Source: Scilla litardierei
Taxonomy: Eukaryota > Streptophyta > Magnoliopsida > Asparagales > Asparagaceae
Direction of reading: 5' to 3'
DNA length: 64,000 bases
NCBI GenBank assembly: GCA_030789695.1
Contig: CM061135.1
Span: 108,632,301-108,696,300 of the forward strand
Shown here: positions 1 through 11,850 of the stretch, one piece after another
How the letters are laid out: each line of letters begins with the position of its first letter
How positions within the stretch are numbered: the first letter of the stretch is position 1
Made by a program: the position numbers and the translations under genes
Notes under the pieces: model-generated
Seen by the model: the letters and a program-made list of their open reading frames with translations, nothing else
Told to the model about the DNA's origin: nothing
The model's database searches: none

Positions 1-113
1 CTGGACAAAGGATCACCCTCTCTGTCTTAGAGAGTGCCTTATTCACTGCTAGCTTATCTGGACAAAGGATCACCCCCTCTACTAAGGGTGCCTTATTCAC
101 CGCTGGCTTCAAT
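1..113. repeat. Two imperfect tandem copies of a ~57-bp unit
   Basis: The segment 'ctggacaaaggatcaccc' and its downstream 'gtgccttattcac.gct.gctt' occur at 1-54 and again at 58-113. The family C LTR has a comparable doubled segment (about 49012-49150, 'gggcctcatgtgttgg' twice), which supports the LTR assignment. Confidence 0.6.
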
Positions 114-1676
114 ACAATTTTAGCAGAAAAGCACATTTCGGAACCAGAATGATGCATGGCCATATTAAGATGTTTATTAACAAGACTATTATAGTAAGTT
201 TTGCCGAGACTTCGTCGTCAAGTCTAGGCTGTCGTGCAGGTGTCCCAGACGCTATCATTTCACGTCTGGTTCTCTTATTCAACAATTTACAATTTTAAAG
301 AGAAAATGGCCTAAACTTGGCCGTAACTATGCAAGTGAACACACTTGCCTGAAGTGGCGAGAAGTACGTCCGTCGGGAGCGTCTAGTCATGGTAGCGTGT
401 CGGTTATGGTCCGCTATAACAAGTTAAACGGGACGGTGTTATGTCGCGTTTTTAGAAGTCCTATTATGGTATGTTTCTAAAATTGAACGTGGCTATCCTG
501 GCAGTCTCAAATCACGAGTTCTTACGATCAAACCTTTTCTAGGGTTCTCTACTACGATTCTATCCTATGTGCACAATCAAAATAGTCCGATCGTCGGCCC
601 TAGTTGTTACAACAGTTTAATGGTACGAAAAGGTAAATTTAGCGTTTAGTTGTCGATTTTTAATTAGGTTTTGATGACGTACGGTATGGGTTACTACGAG
701 CGAGGGATACCAACCTAGTACGACGAACACGCACGAGTCTGACATCGGATCTGAAACAATGACGGGTCTCGTCGTCTCCAGTTCCTCGAATGCAGGTAGC
801 GCAGCGAAGCTGTAACCACGTCGGGGTCACCTCGGTTGCGAGTAGTGCAACGAATAGGCTTGCAGCAATGGTAATGGCGGAGATGACGACAGCTGAACTT
901 GCGACAGCGATAACTCGTGGCCCGGAGGGTTGTCGTATGTGGGTGTGCCCGATGGGGAGGGCGGTCGATGGTTGTGGAGAGAGGGGAGAGAACTCGGCCT
1001 GGGAATGAAGCGAGGGGGAGTGGGGAGTGGACTGTAGGTGGTCGGGGTGCTAGTGCATGGGGTTTAAGGCCGGAGGGGGCTGCCATTGGGAGAGGGGGCC
1101 GGCGGTAGGGTGAGTCTGTTGGGTGGAGGCCGGAGGGGGAAGGGTGCAGGTCGGGGGTTTGAGGGGAGAGGCTGGCTATGGGGATCTTGCGTGAAGAGGA
1201 GGAGGTTGGCCGACAGTAGCTGATGCGTCCGCGAGGGTGGTAGGAGTAATGGGGTTACCGACGGATCTGTGGGGTTGGCGGGCTACTGTTGCATGGAGGA
1301 GACCGGCGGTGGATGGGTTTGACAGCGGGTCTAGTGAGGGTGGCTTGCATGGAGAGGAGGAGGGATGATAGGGATGCCAGCGGTTGTCAAGGGGGAGATA
1401 GGGTGGCCGACAGGTGTTCGGGTTTTGGAAAAAACCCTAGGATGATAGCTTACATAGGGGAGAGGGAGAGTAGGGTTTTAAAAAAGAAATGGGTTTGTGC
1501 TTGCTTTTCTGCGGCTCAGTAGATGTACAACCCTAGGTAGCCAAATAGGGTAGGAGAGAGAAAGGAAATCTAGGGTAGGGTTTGGAATAGGGACAGCTTG
1601 GTGTGTGCGGCTGTAAAGATTAGAAAACCCTAGTTATAGGTTGTTTTCCTTTAGGTATTAACATATAGAAAGAGGT

Positions 1677-1696
1677 GAGAGAGAGAGAGAGAGAGA
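1677..1696. repeat. (GA)10 microsatellite
   Basis: Ten uninterrupted GA units, CT on the strand of the LTR. Plant LTR leader regions often hold such tracts. Confidence 0.9.
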
Positions 1697-2137
1697 TAAA
1701 CGTGACAAGAAATATTTGAGGAGTGATATGGGGGAAAGGGTTGAGTGATTTAAGGGGTATGGTTTAGGGTAGTTTTAATTAGGATTTGATTTTTAAAAAC
1801 ATGAGTAGAATTTGAATTTCGAAAGCTTAGGGAAATAAACCATATTAAGGATAATGTGCTTAGCGTGTCGGTCAAACGACATCCAAAAATTTCGAGAAAA
1901 ATACCGGGACGATCGTGACGACGTGAGGTTCGAGAATACGGGGTCTGGCCACGTGCTAGGCCTACTGAAAACAATAATAAAAATAAAGTACAAAAATACA
2001 CATTCCGAGCAAAAATTCGTACGGAATACGCGCGGTCGGAAAACGATCGTTACAAGTAATGCGAACTTTTATACGATATCTTCAAATTATAAATGTGATT
2101 TTCTAAAAATTGCATGTGTTATTATGTCTGTAACAGG

Positions 2138-3340
2138 TGGAATGTTGCGTGGCTATGCATTCAAATTCCTGAATATGGAGTGCAAGGAACATACTCCACC
2201 TACATGCAAGGTCCATGTGTACCGGAGTCATTGCTAACTCGGTCAAATGTGATGCCTGAAGATATGACAGGAAATATGGATGTAGATAGTGAAGGCACCG
2301 ATAATGACGACCATGATGGTCCAGGAGATGATAGCATGCATTATGCTGCAGATTTAAACATGGATGATAACACATGGATACAACAATCCGTTGCTACGAA
2401 CACAAATGTGGCTTTTGAAGAGCCATTGCCAGATGAAGTGGCAGTGGATCAATGGGTAACAGCAGCAGCTATGAGAAATACTCTAGAAGGGTGTATGGAA
2501 GAGGAAAGAATTTATAGCGATACCAGAGTGTTTAAAGTCGGTGATCTTTTTGAAACAAAGGTGGACTTGATTAAGACAATAACGGAGTGTAGCATAAAGC
2601 ATAATGTGACATTCAAACCAATCAAGTCAAACAAAACATGCTAGTCTGTGATAGGTGGCCTTAATTATGATGTGAATCTACATAGCCAAGATGAGGCGAG
2701 CCAAAATTGTCCATGTCGGATTCATACAACAGTGGGAAAAAGAACCAATGGGAGGTTCAAGATATCAAAAGTTGGTTCAGATCATAAATGCAATAATCCC
2801 ACTTTGAATACAGATCACAATAAAGCCACAACATGTTTCATTAGTAACTTGATTATGCCAATGGTGAAGACAAAGCTTGACATGACACCGGCAGAAATCC
2901 AGGATGTTGTACACACCATGTTAAGAATTAGAATTTCATATCAAAAAGCATGGAAGGCTAGATCTACTACATTATCACAGATATTTGGTGAATGGGAGGA
3001 GTCCAATAAGAGGCTGCCACAGTATTTAGAAGCACTTTCAGAAAGCAACCGTGGAACAGTTTACAAGATCACATACGACACTCTCGGGCCAGGAGTTGCA
3101 GAGTTTACAGGGGTGTTCTGGTCATTTGGACCTTCAATTGAAGGTTTCAAGCATTATCGGCCGGTATTGAGTATTGATGGCACACATCTTTATGTGAAAT
3201 ATGCAGGTTACTTGTAGCCACTGGAGTGGATGCAAATGGTGGGCTATTTCCTTTAACTTTTGTTGTTGTGTCGATTGAGACCTAAGAAAATTGGCAGCGG
3301 TTTTTTAGCTGTATATTTCACTATATACCCAGTGCTCATC
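2138..3340 (+). pseudogene. MuDR/MULE-type transposase fragment, broken
   Basis: This is the N-terminal half of a Mutator-like DNA transposase. A likely 3' splice site (tgtaacag|gtgg) opens the exon at 2138. An acidic linker (about 2270-2350) is followed by a MuDR-type DNA-binding region (VFKVGDLFETKVDLIKTI; CPCRIHTT ... SDHKC, consistent with PF03108), the YQKAWKAR segment, and the start of the MULE core (PF10551) with its first catalytic Asp in HYRPVLSIDGTHLYVKY. The reading frame is interrupted by TAG at 2642-2644. A frame change occurs right after AGYL (about 3216), where the family sequence continues in another frame (LVATGVDANGGLFPL), then TAA after SIET, and similarity ends at about 3340. 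The remaining DDE residues and the SWIM finger are absent, so it cannot be active. Confidence 0.85.
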
Positions 3341-3348
3341 ACCACCTA

Positions 3349-3696
3349 ACCATTACATTCATATTTGCCCAGCAACTGAGAAGAGCCCAGATAATGGTGA
3401 GTTATTAGCAGTTGGTGAAAACTGAACTCAGCAGCAGCTACTGCTGAGTTCTCAGCTGAATCTGGGCTCTGTCCTAGGGTGGCCGAATTGGCCGCACATG
3501 CTAGGTGCGGCAACTTTGGCCGAACTTGGCAAGTGCGGCCAAATTAGCCGCACCTGGCAATTGCGGCCAAAACGGCCACCCTGGACAGAGCCCAGATTCT
3601 GCTCAGTTCTCAGCAGCAACTAAGAACTGAGCCTCAGTTCTCAACTGCAGCTGAGAACTAGCAGCTGTTGGGCTCTTCTCAGCTGCCACCATTACA
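3349..3696. mobile_element. Foldback (long inverted-repeat) element with 9-bp flanking repeat
   Basis: The 9-mer accattaca lies at 3349-3357 and 3688-3696. Between them the two halves are inverted copies: 'ctgagaagagccca' (about 3378) against 'tgggctcttctcag' (about 3669), 'aatctgggctctgtcc' (about 3460) against 'ggacagagcccagatt' (about 3582), and a centre made of GGCCGCACxxGG / CCxxGTGCGGCC modules. It has no ORF. A 9-bp duplication and long arms fit a Mutator-type or foldback element, and a MULE relic lies next door. The left arm has about 9 extra bases before the inverted repeat, so the exact termini are uncertain. Confidence 0.55.
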
Positions 3697-4488
3697 CGAT
3701 ACATATACAAAAACATCCACACTTTCCCATATATTTTAACACGCACGATTTCCCATATATCAACACGCATGATACATATACAAAAACGCACGATGCATAA
3801 TAGAAACACCAATTTCCCATATATCAATACAATTTCAACACAAATGACATATATTTCAACACATATTTCGAACGATTTTCCATATATTACATCTCGTCAA
3901 CTTCTTCCAATTTGTCAATGTCTTCCTCAACACCTCCTATCACAGCCTCCTGCAAATAATATCACGTTAATTAATTTTCTGCATTGGCATTATATTTATA
4001 TTTTCTGACTTTTACACCCCAAATATTCATACCTGTCTATACTAGATCTGCGCAGACCGATGGTGCGCCTGATCATACAAGACCTCGTCAGATATGAGTC
4101 CCGCCTCCTCCGTGATATTATATCCTACAAAATGCAAAAACATTGTTTTATAAGGCATTAGAAATCACACTAGTAAATGGAAATGTATATTAAACCTGTG
4201 AATTTAACATACTCATTAAAATTAAAATAGCCTATTTGTAGATGGACTTTTTTTGCTAGATTTTTTGCACATAATTAAAGTTCTCTTAAGAAACATAAAC
4301 GAATACTAAATTAATTAACCATTTGAAATGCATGAAACATATGAAATCTCATTATAAAGAGGAAGAAATCATAAGTTAGTTAATCTTAAATGTATGCAAT
4401 AAAATGAGCATGCATGAAAAAAATTGAAGCAGCTAGGCTTCACCAATAAGAGCTTCTTGTCAAACTCTGACAGAACTCAAGTCATACT
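3697..4488. other. Stretch without a clear gene
   Basis: AT-rich DNA. Near 3720-3890 the string 'tttcccatatat' or a close variant recurs about four times. On the minus strand two short blocks (about 4125-4045 and 3957-3885) are bounded by plausible splice signals (tttgtag|g, gacag|gtatg, tttgcag|g), and the second reads EAVIGGVEEDIDKLEEVDEM then stop. They could be last exons of an old transposase or host gene, but the first block has a stop in the joining frame. Before H1 inserted, this stretch was continuous with 6620-7400. Confidence 0.4.
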
Positions 4489-6614
4489 TGTAGAGAGATG
4501 TATGCCCTCGTGGCTATTTATCTTAGTAAACATCTTGTTCAATAAATGAAAGTATGCTTTCTGGTAAAATATTGTCTGAGTAGTTTCAATTTATTAATTG
4601 TTTGGATTATTTCCTTAGATTCAAAGTTAGGTCACACATGTTTCGTAATGGAGATTGCGATTATGAGAAGTGTCTGACTGATAGTAGCTTGAATCTAAAA
4701 GCGTTCGTGGTCATAGATATGTCGAGATAGGGATATCGGCACATCAGATAGACCAGTGTGTCTTAGTCTAATTGGTCTCATAACCATGTGACTTGGCGAA
4801 GTCAGAGACAAGGCACATGTGCTCATTAGAGAATGAGTCCAATGAACAACCCAAAAAAAGAGTTATTAAATGGATAAACATTAACTAACTGTCATTAAAA
4901 ACTCTTAGTGATGATAGGTAAGTTAGTCATTAGGACTTGAGATCATTATACGAAGCTGTATGCGAATGGTATCGCTTAGGCCTAAAGATCTAGCTTCGAG
5001 GCAAGCCCTGCTGAAAGATCTTAGGCTGGGTGACATCAAAGTGTACAAGCTGAGTAGTGATCAATAGATGATTCGTCTCTTCCGTTAATGGGAAGTTAGT
5101 GTCACAGGTCAGTATGACTCTCGTAACACGTTGGCCAAGGTATGTAGTAAGATGTACAACATGAATGTACCAGAGACCGACGTATATTGACTACTGCTAG
5201 CTAGTGGGGTTGATAGAGTTCCATACCCTAGGCTAGGTAAGTGACATAGTTATGACGATAGGAATAAAACTGCAAAAATCATCATGGTCACAGTCAGAGT
5301 GATCCCGTTGGTACTCTTGCCAACGAGTCAATCATGTAATCGATGATTCTAAAACAAGGACGACACCTGCTGCTAGTGGTTACTGTCGTCTAGAGACTTC
5401 GAGTCTCAACCTGTAGTAGGGTCAGGCTATATGGTCTCACACCGAGTAATATTCACGTCTTAGTAGTAGGAAATATATATAGAGGAATGAATTCGATGCA
5501 ATGGAATGATTAAACTCACAAGTCAGTTGTGAGATGTAAAGCTAAAGAGTTTAGCATTTGGAACATATTAATACTTGGTATTATATTGACTTAGACGCAT
5601 GTGAACGAAGGGGACTTCCTAAGAAATTCACAGGAAGAAACCGCATCCAAATCGGAGCTCTAATGAGCTCAGAAACGCAAAAATAGCTGATGAAAGGCCC
5701 TTATTGGGCTTGCTGGTCTGACTCGCACCTGGCGGGTCAGACCTGCCAGGAAATAGCTGGTTTGTGCTGTTTTTTGCGAAAACGAGATTTGGAGTCTATT
5801 TTTGACAATTGAGGGGTCAAATGAAATCGGAATTGGATTTCATTTTTTCCAATGCGATCGTTGTCTCGAGATCTTCGATTTGACAGGTTGTTTGAAAGTC
5901 AAAACTCAGAAATGGATTTATGGTGGATTTTAGAAGTTTGAACTTCTTATGAAATCAACCCAATTATGCCATATTATTGTCACACATTGCTCGTGGTAAA
6001 TGAGGAAGGGCCGGCCCCCTATATAAATAAGGGTACCCTCTCTTCATAATGTTTTGCACCAAGTCTACCATTCAAGGAGCTCCTAATTATTTGAGCAAAC
6101 TTGATCAAGACTTAAAATTATTCTTTTCATCTATTAATTTTTCCTGTCCTCCAACTGAGTCCTAGCAATGCAACGGGGAGGTCCGAATCTGATTCGGAAG
6201 TCTACGACGCGGGTTTACTCAAGTGAAACTTTCTACGGCTAGTGATGGACTTGGAGGCAAGGTGCGGCTCGGGAGCTGATCCAGTTCGCGACGAGGAGCG
6301 ATGCGATGCGGTTCGGGATGCGGCTCAGATTTTGGAGCGCAAGACGATGTTGAACATCTTGCCTGTTCCAAGGCAAGATTCCGGGTGAGTCATATTTATT
6401 TATGCATTTCATATTCTGTAGTAGTTAGAACTTTCTCGAGTTGGTCAGACCCAACTCGAGTCAGTAGATAATCCTGGCTTAGGGAATTTTTCTTAGGGCT
6501 GTAATTATTAAATAGTTTAATAATTGGTTTTTTCAGCTGCTTATTTAAATTAAGACCGTCCGACTTAGGACGAGATGTTTAAATTAGCCCTAAGGGACCT
6601 TGAAAATCCCTACA
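4489..6614 (+). mobile_element. Solo LTR H1 (copia-like), flanked by TSD atact
   Basis: The 2126-bp block begins TGTAGAGAGATG and ends ...ATCCCTACA, and is flanked by atact at 4484-4488 and 6615-6619. No internal region lies beside it, so it is a solo LTR left by LTR-LTR recombination. It aligns by eye with H2 and, inverted, with H3. H2 has a Met-tRNA primer site, so the family is Ty1/copia. The start (ATGCCCTCGTGGC) resembles Angela-type LTRs of grasses, but that comparison is from memory and is only a suggestion. Confidence 0.85.
6019..6028 (+). promoter_or_regulatory. TATA box of LTR H1
   Basis: CTATATAAAT follows a GC-rich stretch (ggccggcccc) and precedes 'aagggtaccc'. The same arrangement is found in H2 (9099-9106) and H3, so it is the likely core promoter of the LTR family. 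Confidence 0.65.
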
Positions 6615-6619
6615 ATACT

Positions 6620-7400
6620 AGCTCACATGAAACCCATCCATCTGCAAGCGAGTGGTGGCAACGTTGTTTGCATGTCTGATTTTTTGTTCTTGAACACAGA
6701 TGATACAACATATATGAGCACAATAGCACTCCTAAATTAATTAGCAAAGCCCCCTCCCATGAGAATCAAAAGTTCTGAACAATGTTCAAATTTAAAAGAT
6801 GAAAATAGACTCATATGCATCCAAAACTACCCAAAATCATTTAAAATACAGTCAACACAACATCACCGTCAATGAAAAAGTTGTTCATAAACAAACCTAA
6901 TACCAAAAATTCAGAATACATGGAAAAGTCGAAAAATTCCATACCGATGAGAATAGCCTCACGTAGACTTTTAATCTCTAGGGATACGTGAAGATTTTTG
7001 ATCCTATTTGTGGATCTCCCCGTCGGATCAGCCAAAATGGGGAAGCTGAAATCGCTCGCTGCGTTGCCTAGCCTAGAGTTTTTTTGTTTAAGCAAATGAA
7101 CTGCCGGGTTGGGCAGGCACTGCTTGGAAATAGCAGGCAAACTGGCCGCACTTGGCAACTCCGGCCAATTTAGAGGCCCGTGACTTAAGTCACGGGCCTC
7201 TTGGAGCAGAGGCAGACCCACATAATGGCTGAACTTGCCAAGTGCGATAAAAAATGATGCACTTGGCAAGTGCGGCATTGTCCACAGCGGCCAGGCCACG
7301 CGCCTTGCCGCTGACGTGGCCAGAGTTGGTCGAATTATGTAATTTTTTTGGTCGAAATCTAATAATATTTTTAATATTTTTCCTAAATCTAAAAATTACC
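6620..7400. other. Stretch without a clear gene; palindrome-rich near 7130-7320
   Basis: The left part is AT-rich with nothing recognisable. The right part has several modules of the near-palindrome CCGCACTTGGCAAGTGCGG (about 7144-7155 and 7260-7277), as in the foldback element at 3349-3696, so a degenerate relative may sit here. A 152-codon minus-strand frame (7299-6841) crosses these modules and has no family resemblance; I do not count it as a gene. Confidence 0.4.
7173..7200. repeat. Perfect 28-bp palindrome
   Basis: Its arms meet at CTTAAG in the centre (7184-7189) and the outer ends read gaggcccgtg / cacgggcctc. It lies between CCGCACTTGG modules and could form a cruciform, or be the centre of a small inverted-repeat transposon. 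Confidence 0.9.
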
Positions 7401-9676
7401 CTTTATCTATATGTATATGTACAAACAATTTGTTCGAAACAACAATAAACTGTTTGGTAAAAATTTACCTAAGTAAATAATAATGCTGTTTTCATTAGAA
7501 CATATGTAAAGTCTTGAGACTCAATGCGAGATCAAACAAGTATCGAGATGGAGATCTCGATTATGAAGAAGTGCTTGACCGTTTATAGTGTAAGTCTAAA
7601 ATCGTTCATGGTCACAAATATTTCGAGAAAAAAGATATCGACACATCAGATAGACCATTGTGTCTTTGTCTTCACCATAGATTGGTGACGACGATCTCAT
7701 GGTCGTTCGACTTGGCAAAGTCAGAGACAAGACACATGTGCTCATTAGATAATGAGTTTAATAAACGACCCAACGAGAGTTATCACATGGTTAACATAAA
7801 CTTATCTATCAATGATATCTCTCAGTGATGATAGGCAAGGTGGTCCTTCGATTTAATGTCATTATACAAACATGTATGTGAACGATGCCACTTAGATCTC
7901 TGACCTAGCTTCAAGGCAAGCCCTATCGAAAGGTCTTTGATTGGGTGACACTTGAAGCATGCAAGGAGAGTAATGACCAAGAAAGAACTCGTCGCTCTCG
8001 TTTATAGGGAGTTAGTGTCGCATGTGCAATTTGGTTCTTAATAAAAACTTTGGCCAAAGTATGTTGGAAGACGTCCAACATTATTAGACTAAAGATAGCT
8101 GGAGACTAACCGATATCAAGCTATTAAGTTTGACAGTTGACCATACCCTAGGCTTGGCTAAGTATCATAGTTATGAAGAATAGACTAAAACTGCGAAATT
8201 CATCACGGACATAGTCCGGGTGGTCCCGGCAATACTTATGTCAATGGGCTAACCACATAATGATGTTACCAAAACAAGGAGGCACCTGCTGCTCATGGTC
8301 ACTGCTGTCTGGAGTTTCGAGCCCCACTTGTAGTTGGGTTAGGTTGTAGGATCTCACACAGAGTGGGACCTTCGTCAAGTAATATGGAGTCTAAGGGAGA
8401 TAATGCATATGATGTATGCGAATTAATTATGTTGCAAATAGTTTGTGATATAGGCTTTAGAATATTAATGATGTGGGATAATAGCATATGATGCAATATG
8501 TCGCAAAAGGTTTGCAAACATATTTTAGATCGCGTATAATGTGGTAACGGCATAGAAATGAACATATTGGTTTCGGGAGTGTCCATGATAAAACCTGGGT
8601 ACAAACCCAGGCTTAAAACCAAGATTTTGACTCCAAAATAGCCAAAAATAGACTGCGAAATGAGCCAAATCCGCAAATAAACCAAGGCCCGGGCGCTGTG
8701 CTTATTTTAGCCCAGTGCCCGGGCATCTGGGCTCTAGGCCAAAGCCTAGCCTGCTTTTGCAGGCGAGCACACCTGACCCGGCAGTGGGGCCCCCAACTTA
8801 GGGTTTTGAACCCAATTATGGCTACTGAGTTTATTTCCGAAATACAATTTTTGGGGACAACTTTGTCTGTATGTTTGAGGGGTCAAACAGTCTCGAAATC
8901 GCATACTGTTTGTTTCTATGCGTTCACCGTTCAATGCTCTTCGATTTGATACAAGATATCGCTTCCAGAGTTCAATGGTAAGGGAGAAAAAATTCATTGA
9001 AGTTTAACCTTCATAGAGGGCAAACTTGTGATTAATTTTTGCTCCTAATTGTTTAGTCCCACATCGGTTATTTTGAGATTAAGAGGGATAAGATCCCTAT
9101 ATAAAGATGGGCTAACTCCCCTCCTTGAAACTTGAACCAAGCTTCAGATCCGCGTAGCTCAATCTAAACGTGAGCAAGCCCAGATCCAAGCTTAAACATA
9201 ATTCTCTCATTCTCCCTATTTCTTCCATGCTCCTGTTCGGGCTCTAGCAAAGTCACGAAGAAGTTCAAATCTGATTCAAAGTCTTGACTGAGGATCTTCT
9301 CGTGGTGAAAATTTTAGTGTGCATAGTTGGTTCGACAACAAGGGGGATTGCTCGCCTCGGGACGCGTTGCGGTTCAAGGGGAAGCATCTCAGCCCTAACA
9401 CGGGGCATTAGTGTGTGGGATTCTGCGCTTTGCTAACGTGCAAGGCAAATGTTAGTAATTTATATTTATGTGTTTATAATTGCAGTTATTTTTATAGATA
9501 TATCTTTAGTGGTTGGTAAGACCCACCCCATGATAGTAGCGATTCTGACTAGGGTTTTAATTAGTGCTTACTTGAAATGGTTTCAAGTCTTTTTCACTGC
9601 TTAATTTGTTTTCGACGTCTGTTCGACTAAGGCCAGACGTCGATTTTGAGTTCTAAGGATCGTAGAAAACCCTTCA
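7401..9676 (+). mobile_element. Copia 5' LTR (H2), left end approximate
   Basis: It matches H1 along most of its length. Shared landmarks are the 'cacatcagatagacca' segment near 7650, the 'aaaacaaggaggcacctgctgct' region near 8275 and the TATA box at 9099. It ends ...AACCCTTCA at 9676, one base before a full primer-binding site. The left end is uncertain: similarity to H1 fades near 7400-7415 and I find no clear TG or TSD. The GC-rich variable stretch (about 8680-8800) differs completely from H1 and H3. Confidence 0.75.
9099..9106 (+). promoter_or_regulatory. TATA box of LTR H2
   Basis: TATATAAA follows 'aagatccc' and matches the position of the TATA box in H1. Confidence 0.6.
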
Positions 9677-9677
9677 G

Positions 9678-9690
9678 TGGTATCAGAGCC
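9678..9690 (+). promoter_or_regulatory. Primer-binding site, initiator Met-tRNA type
   Basis: TGGTATCAGAGCC is the standard Ty1/copia primer site, complementary to the 3' end of initiator Met-tRNA, one base after the LTR end. Only about 210 bp of internal sequence follow (9691-9903) before inverted LTR H3, so the element is gutted. Confidence 0.9.
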
Positions 9691-9903
9691 ATGTCTATGT
9701 GATTCATAATTTTATTACAATTATAAAATGCATAAGATGCTGTATGTTTCTCCATGAGATGGAGTTTTTTTGAAATTTCCAATTGATGGTTTTATTTTTC
9801 GAATAAACTATTTTTGAAAATTAGTTCTCTTTTAAATCATGTGATAATTTTAAAAGTAGATCTGGATAATTATATGGCAATTATGTTAGATTAATGCTGC
9901 TAT

Positions 9904-11850
9904 TGTTGGGGTTTGAGGGACCATTAGGGCATAAATCTGTGCACGTCCTACGTTAGACGGACGACAGAAATTTAAACAACAGCGAAAAAATCGAATTATT
10001 GAACTATTTAATAAATCGCCCTAAGAATAGCAAAGACCCAAGCCAGGATCTCAACTATCTTATGGTGGGTCTGACCAGCCCCAGAATAGATCTAAACTAC
10101 TGCAAAAATATAAATTAAAAGCATTAAAGGAACATACCCGGAAGTTTGCTTCCACAGAAAACAAAGCGTCGTTTTCAGCAACAGCTTTTGGCTCCTCGAA
10201 GCTAGCTGCCTCCGTGCCTAAGCACTGGTCCACCCTAAGCGAGCCGACACCGCGCCTCCGAGCCAATCACCCACCAAAGAAAGTTTCACGTGAGTGTGAT
10301 CCGCGTCAAAGACTTCGAATCAAATCCAATCCTCCTCCTCGTCTTGCTAAGATGTGAACGGAGGAATGGAAGAGTTGAGGAGGAGAGAATAATTTTTGTC
10401 TTGAATCGAGAGTGCTTAAAACTTTTCGGAGCTACTCGATTCAGAGACTTGGTGCAATTTTTCAAGAGGTGTCGACCCTTATTTATATAGGAAGCTGGAC
10501 CTCTTGCTCGTCTCACGAGCAATGTCGGATTAATTAATTAGGGGAGAAAATTAGAATTAGTTTTGTCTTACACTAAGGCTCAACTTCAACCAATTTTGTC
10601 TCCCTCCCAGTTGAGCTTCGGAAGTGATACAACCTATCAATTTGAAGAGATATGAATGGTGACCGTATAGTAACAAACGATGCTCCAATCCGACTTCATT
10701 TGACTACTCAAACAATTACTCAAAGTTAAGCAAAAAGGCACAAATTGGCTAAAATCGCAACCGTCATAACCCCTTTAGGGTTCTAGACTGTGGGCCCCTT
10801 GGTGGGGCCCACCGTCCAGCTGGGCACACCTAAAGGGCTTGCCCAGTCTGCTTGGTGCACCCACCTGCACAGGGCAGGCAGGTCAAACCTGCCCGCTGGG
10901 CGTACAGGCTTGAGCCAGAGCCCGCCCGCTCGAGCCCGCCCATGCGGGCTTGACCCGTCTACATCAGCGGGTGGGTCCAACCCGCCTAGCAGGCTGGACC
11001 CTCCCTCTTTGCAGGCGGATTTAGCCCGCTAAGTGGGTTTGGACCCGTCTGCCCATGCTGGGCTGGGCCAGAACTGGGCATTTTGCCCAGTTATGTCCTT
11101 TTGGGCTGTTTCTTGAGCTCTACAGCACCAATTGAGTCGATTTCAGTTCCGGTGGAAAGTATGGTTCGAATTGGACTATCCCAAGAAGCCATGTATTCAT
11201 TTCTATGCCTTTTGTTACATAAAATATTCTTGTAAATGTTTTACAATATATATTTAACCATTTTGCATCATATGCAACAATCCCTTATAGCATTCTACTA
11301 ATGCTAAAATTGCAAACCTTTTGTGACATTATTAAATCCCATTTAACATAGACTTATTGTTACAAACTCTTTGTGACTACAATTATTCTCATGCACCCGA
11401 GTGCCTCCTCTTGAACCCTTCCTATTACTAAGACACAAATCCTACTCGGTGTGAGACCCTACAGCCTGACCCTACTACAGGTTGGGGCTCGAAACCCCTA
11501 GACGACATAGACCATAATCAACAGGTGTCGCCCATGTATCGGCATCATAATTATGTGATTGACCCATTGACAAAAGTGTTGTCAGGATCACTCTGACTTT
11601 GTTAGCGATGAATACCGCAGTTTTAGTCCCTTCATCATAACTATGTCACTGCTTAGCCTATGGTATGGTAAAACGTCAACCCTACTAGTTAGCACTGTTC
11701 AGTATACATCGGTCTTTGGTATGTCCATTTGTACTACCTATAACATACCCTGACCAAGGTTTAGTACAAAGAACCATACTGAGCCTGTGACACTAACATC
11801 CCTTAACGGAAGAGACAAATCCTATCTTAGTCTTCTATCCAACGTATGAG
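9904..11850 (-). mobile_element. Inverted, truncated LTR H3 (H1/H2 family)
   Basis: On the minus strand this block matches H1 from the 'gtgtcacaggtcagtatg' region (about 11770 here) to the LTR end, whose complement TGTTGGGG lies at 9904. The minus-strand TATA box is at 10481-10490. The first 500-600 bp of the LTR are missing and the boundary with the next LTR (about 11830-11860) is fuzzy. The variable GC-rich stretch (about 10785-11090) is filled with GGGTnnnACCC-type inverted modules. No primer site is found outside its LTR end, so it is a fragment or solo LTR. Confidence 0.75.

Larger units (their letters stand above)
1..2054 (-). mobile_element. Partial LTR (I), minus orientation, related to family C
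   Basis: Read on the minus strand, this block starts at 2054 with TGTAACGATCG, close to the TGTAACGACCAC start of the family C LTR at 47020. It follows the same layout: an AT-rich start, a shared 'cacgatc...cccgatattt...tttgacc'-type stretch (about 1850-1920), a GC-rich middle (about 700-1500) and a 'gcaagtgaa..cttgcc' segment (about 330-355). It runs off the left edge, so its full length is unknown. The GC-rich ORFs inside it have no recognisable protein family and are probably untranslated LTR sequence. Family assignment rests on by-eye matching and is moderate. Confidence 0.55.

Noticed and set aside
715..1086. 123-codon minus-strand ORF rich in Arg, His and Pro
   Set aside because: It falls in the GC-rich leader of a partial LTR and shows no domain.
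6841..7299. 152-codon minus-strand ORF
   Set aside because: It crosses the palindromic modules and has no similarity to a known family; low-complexity N-terminus.
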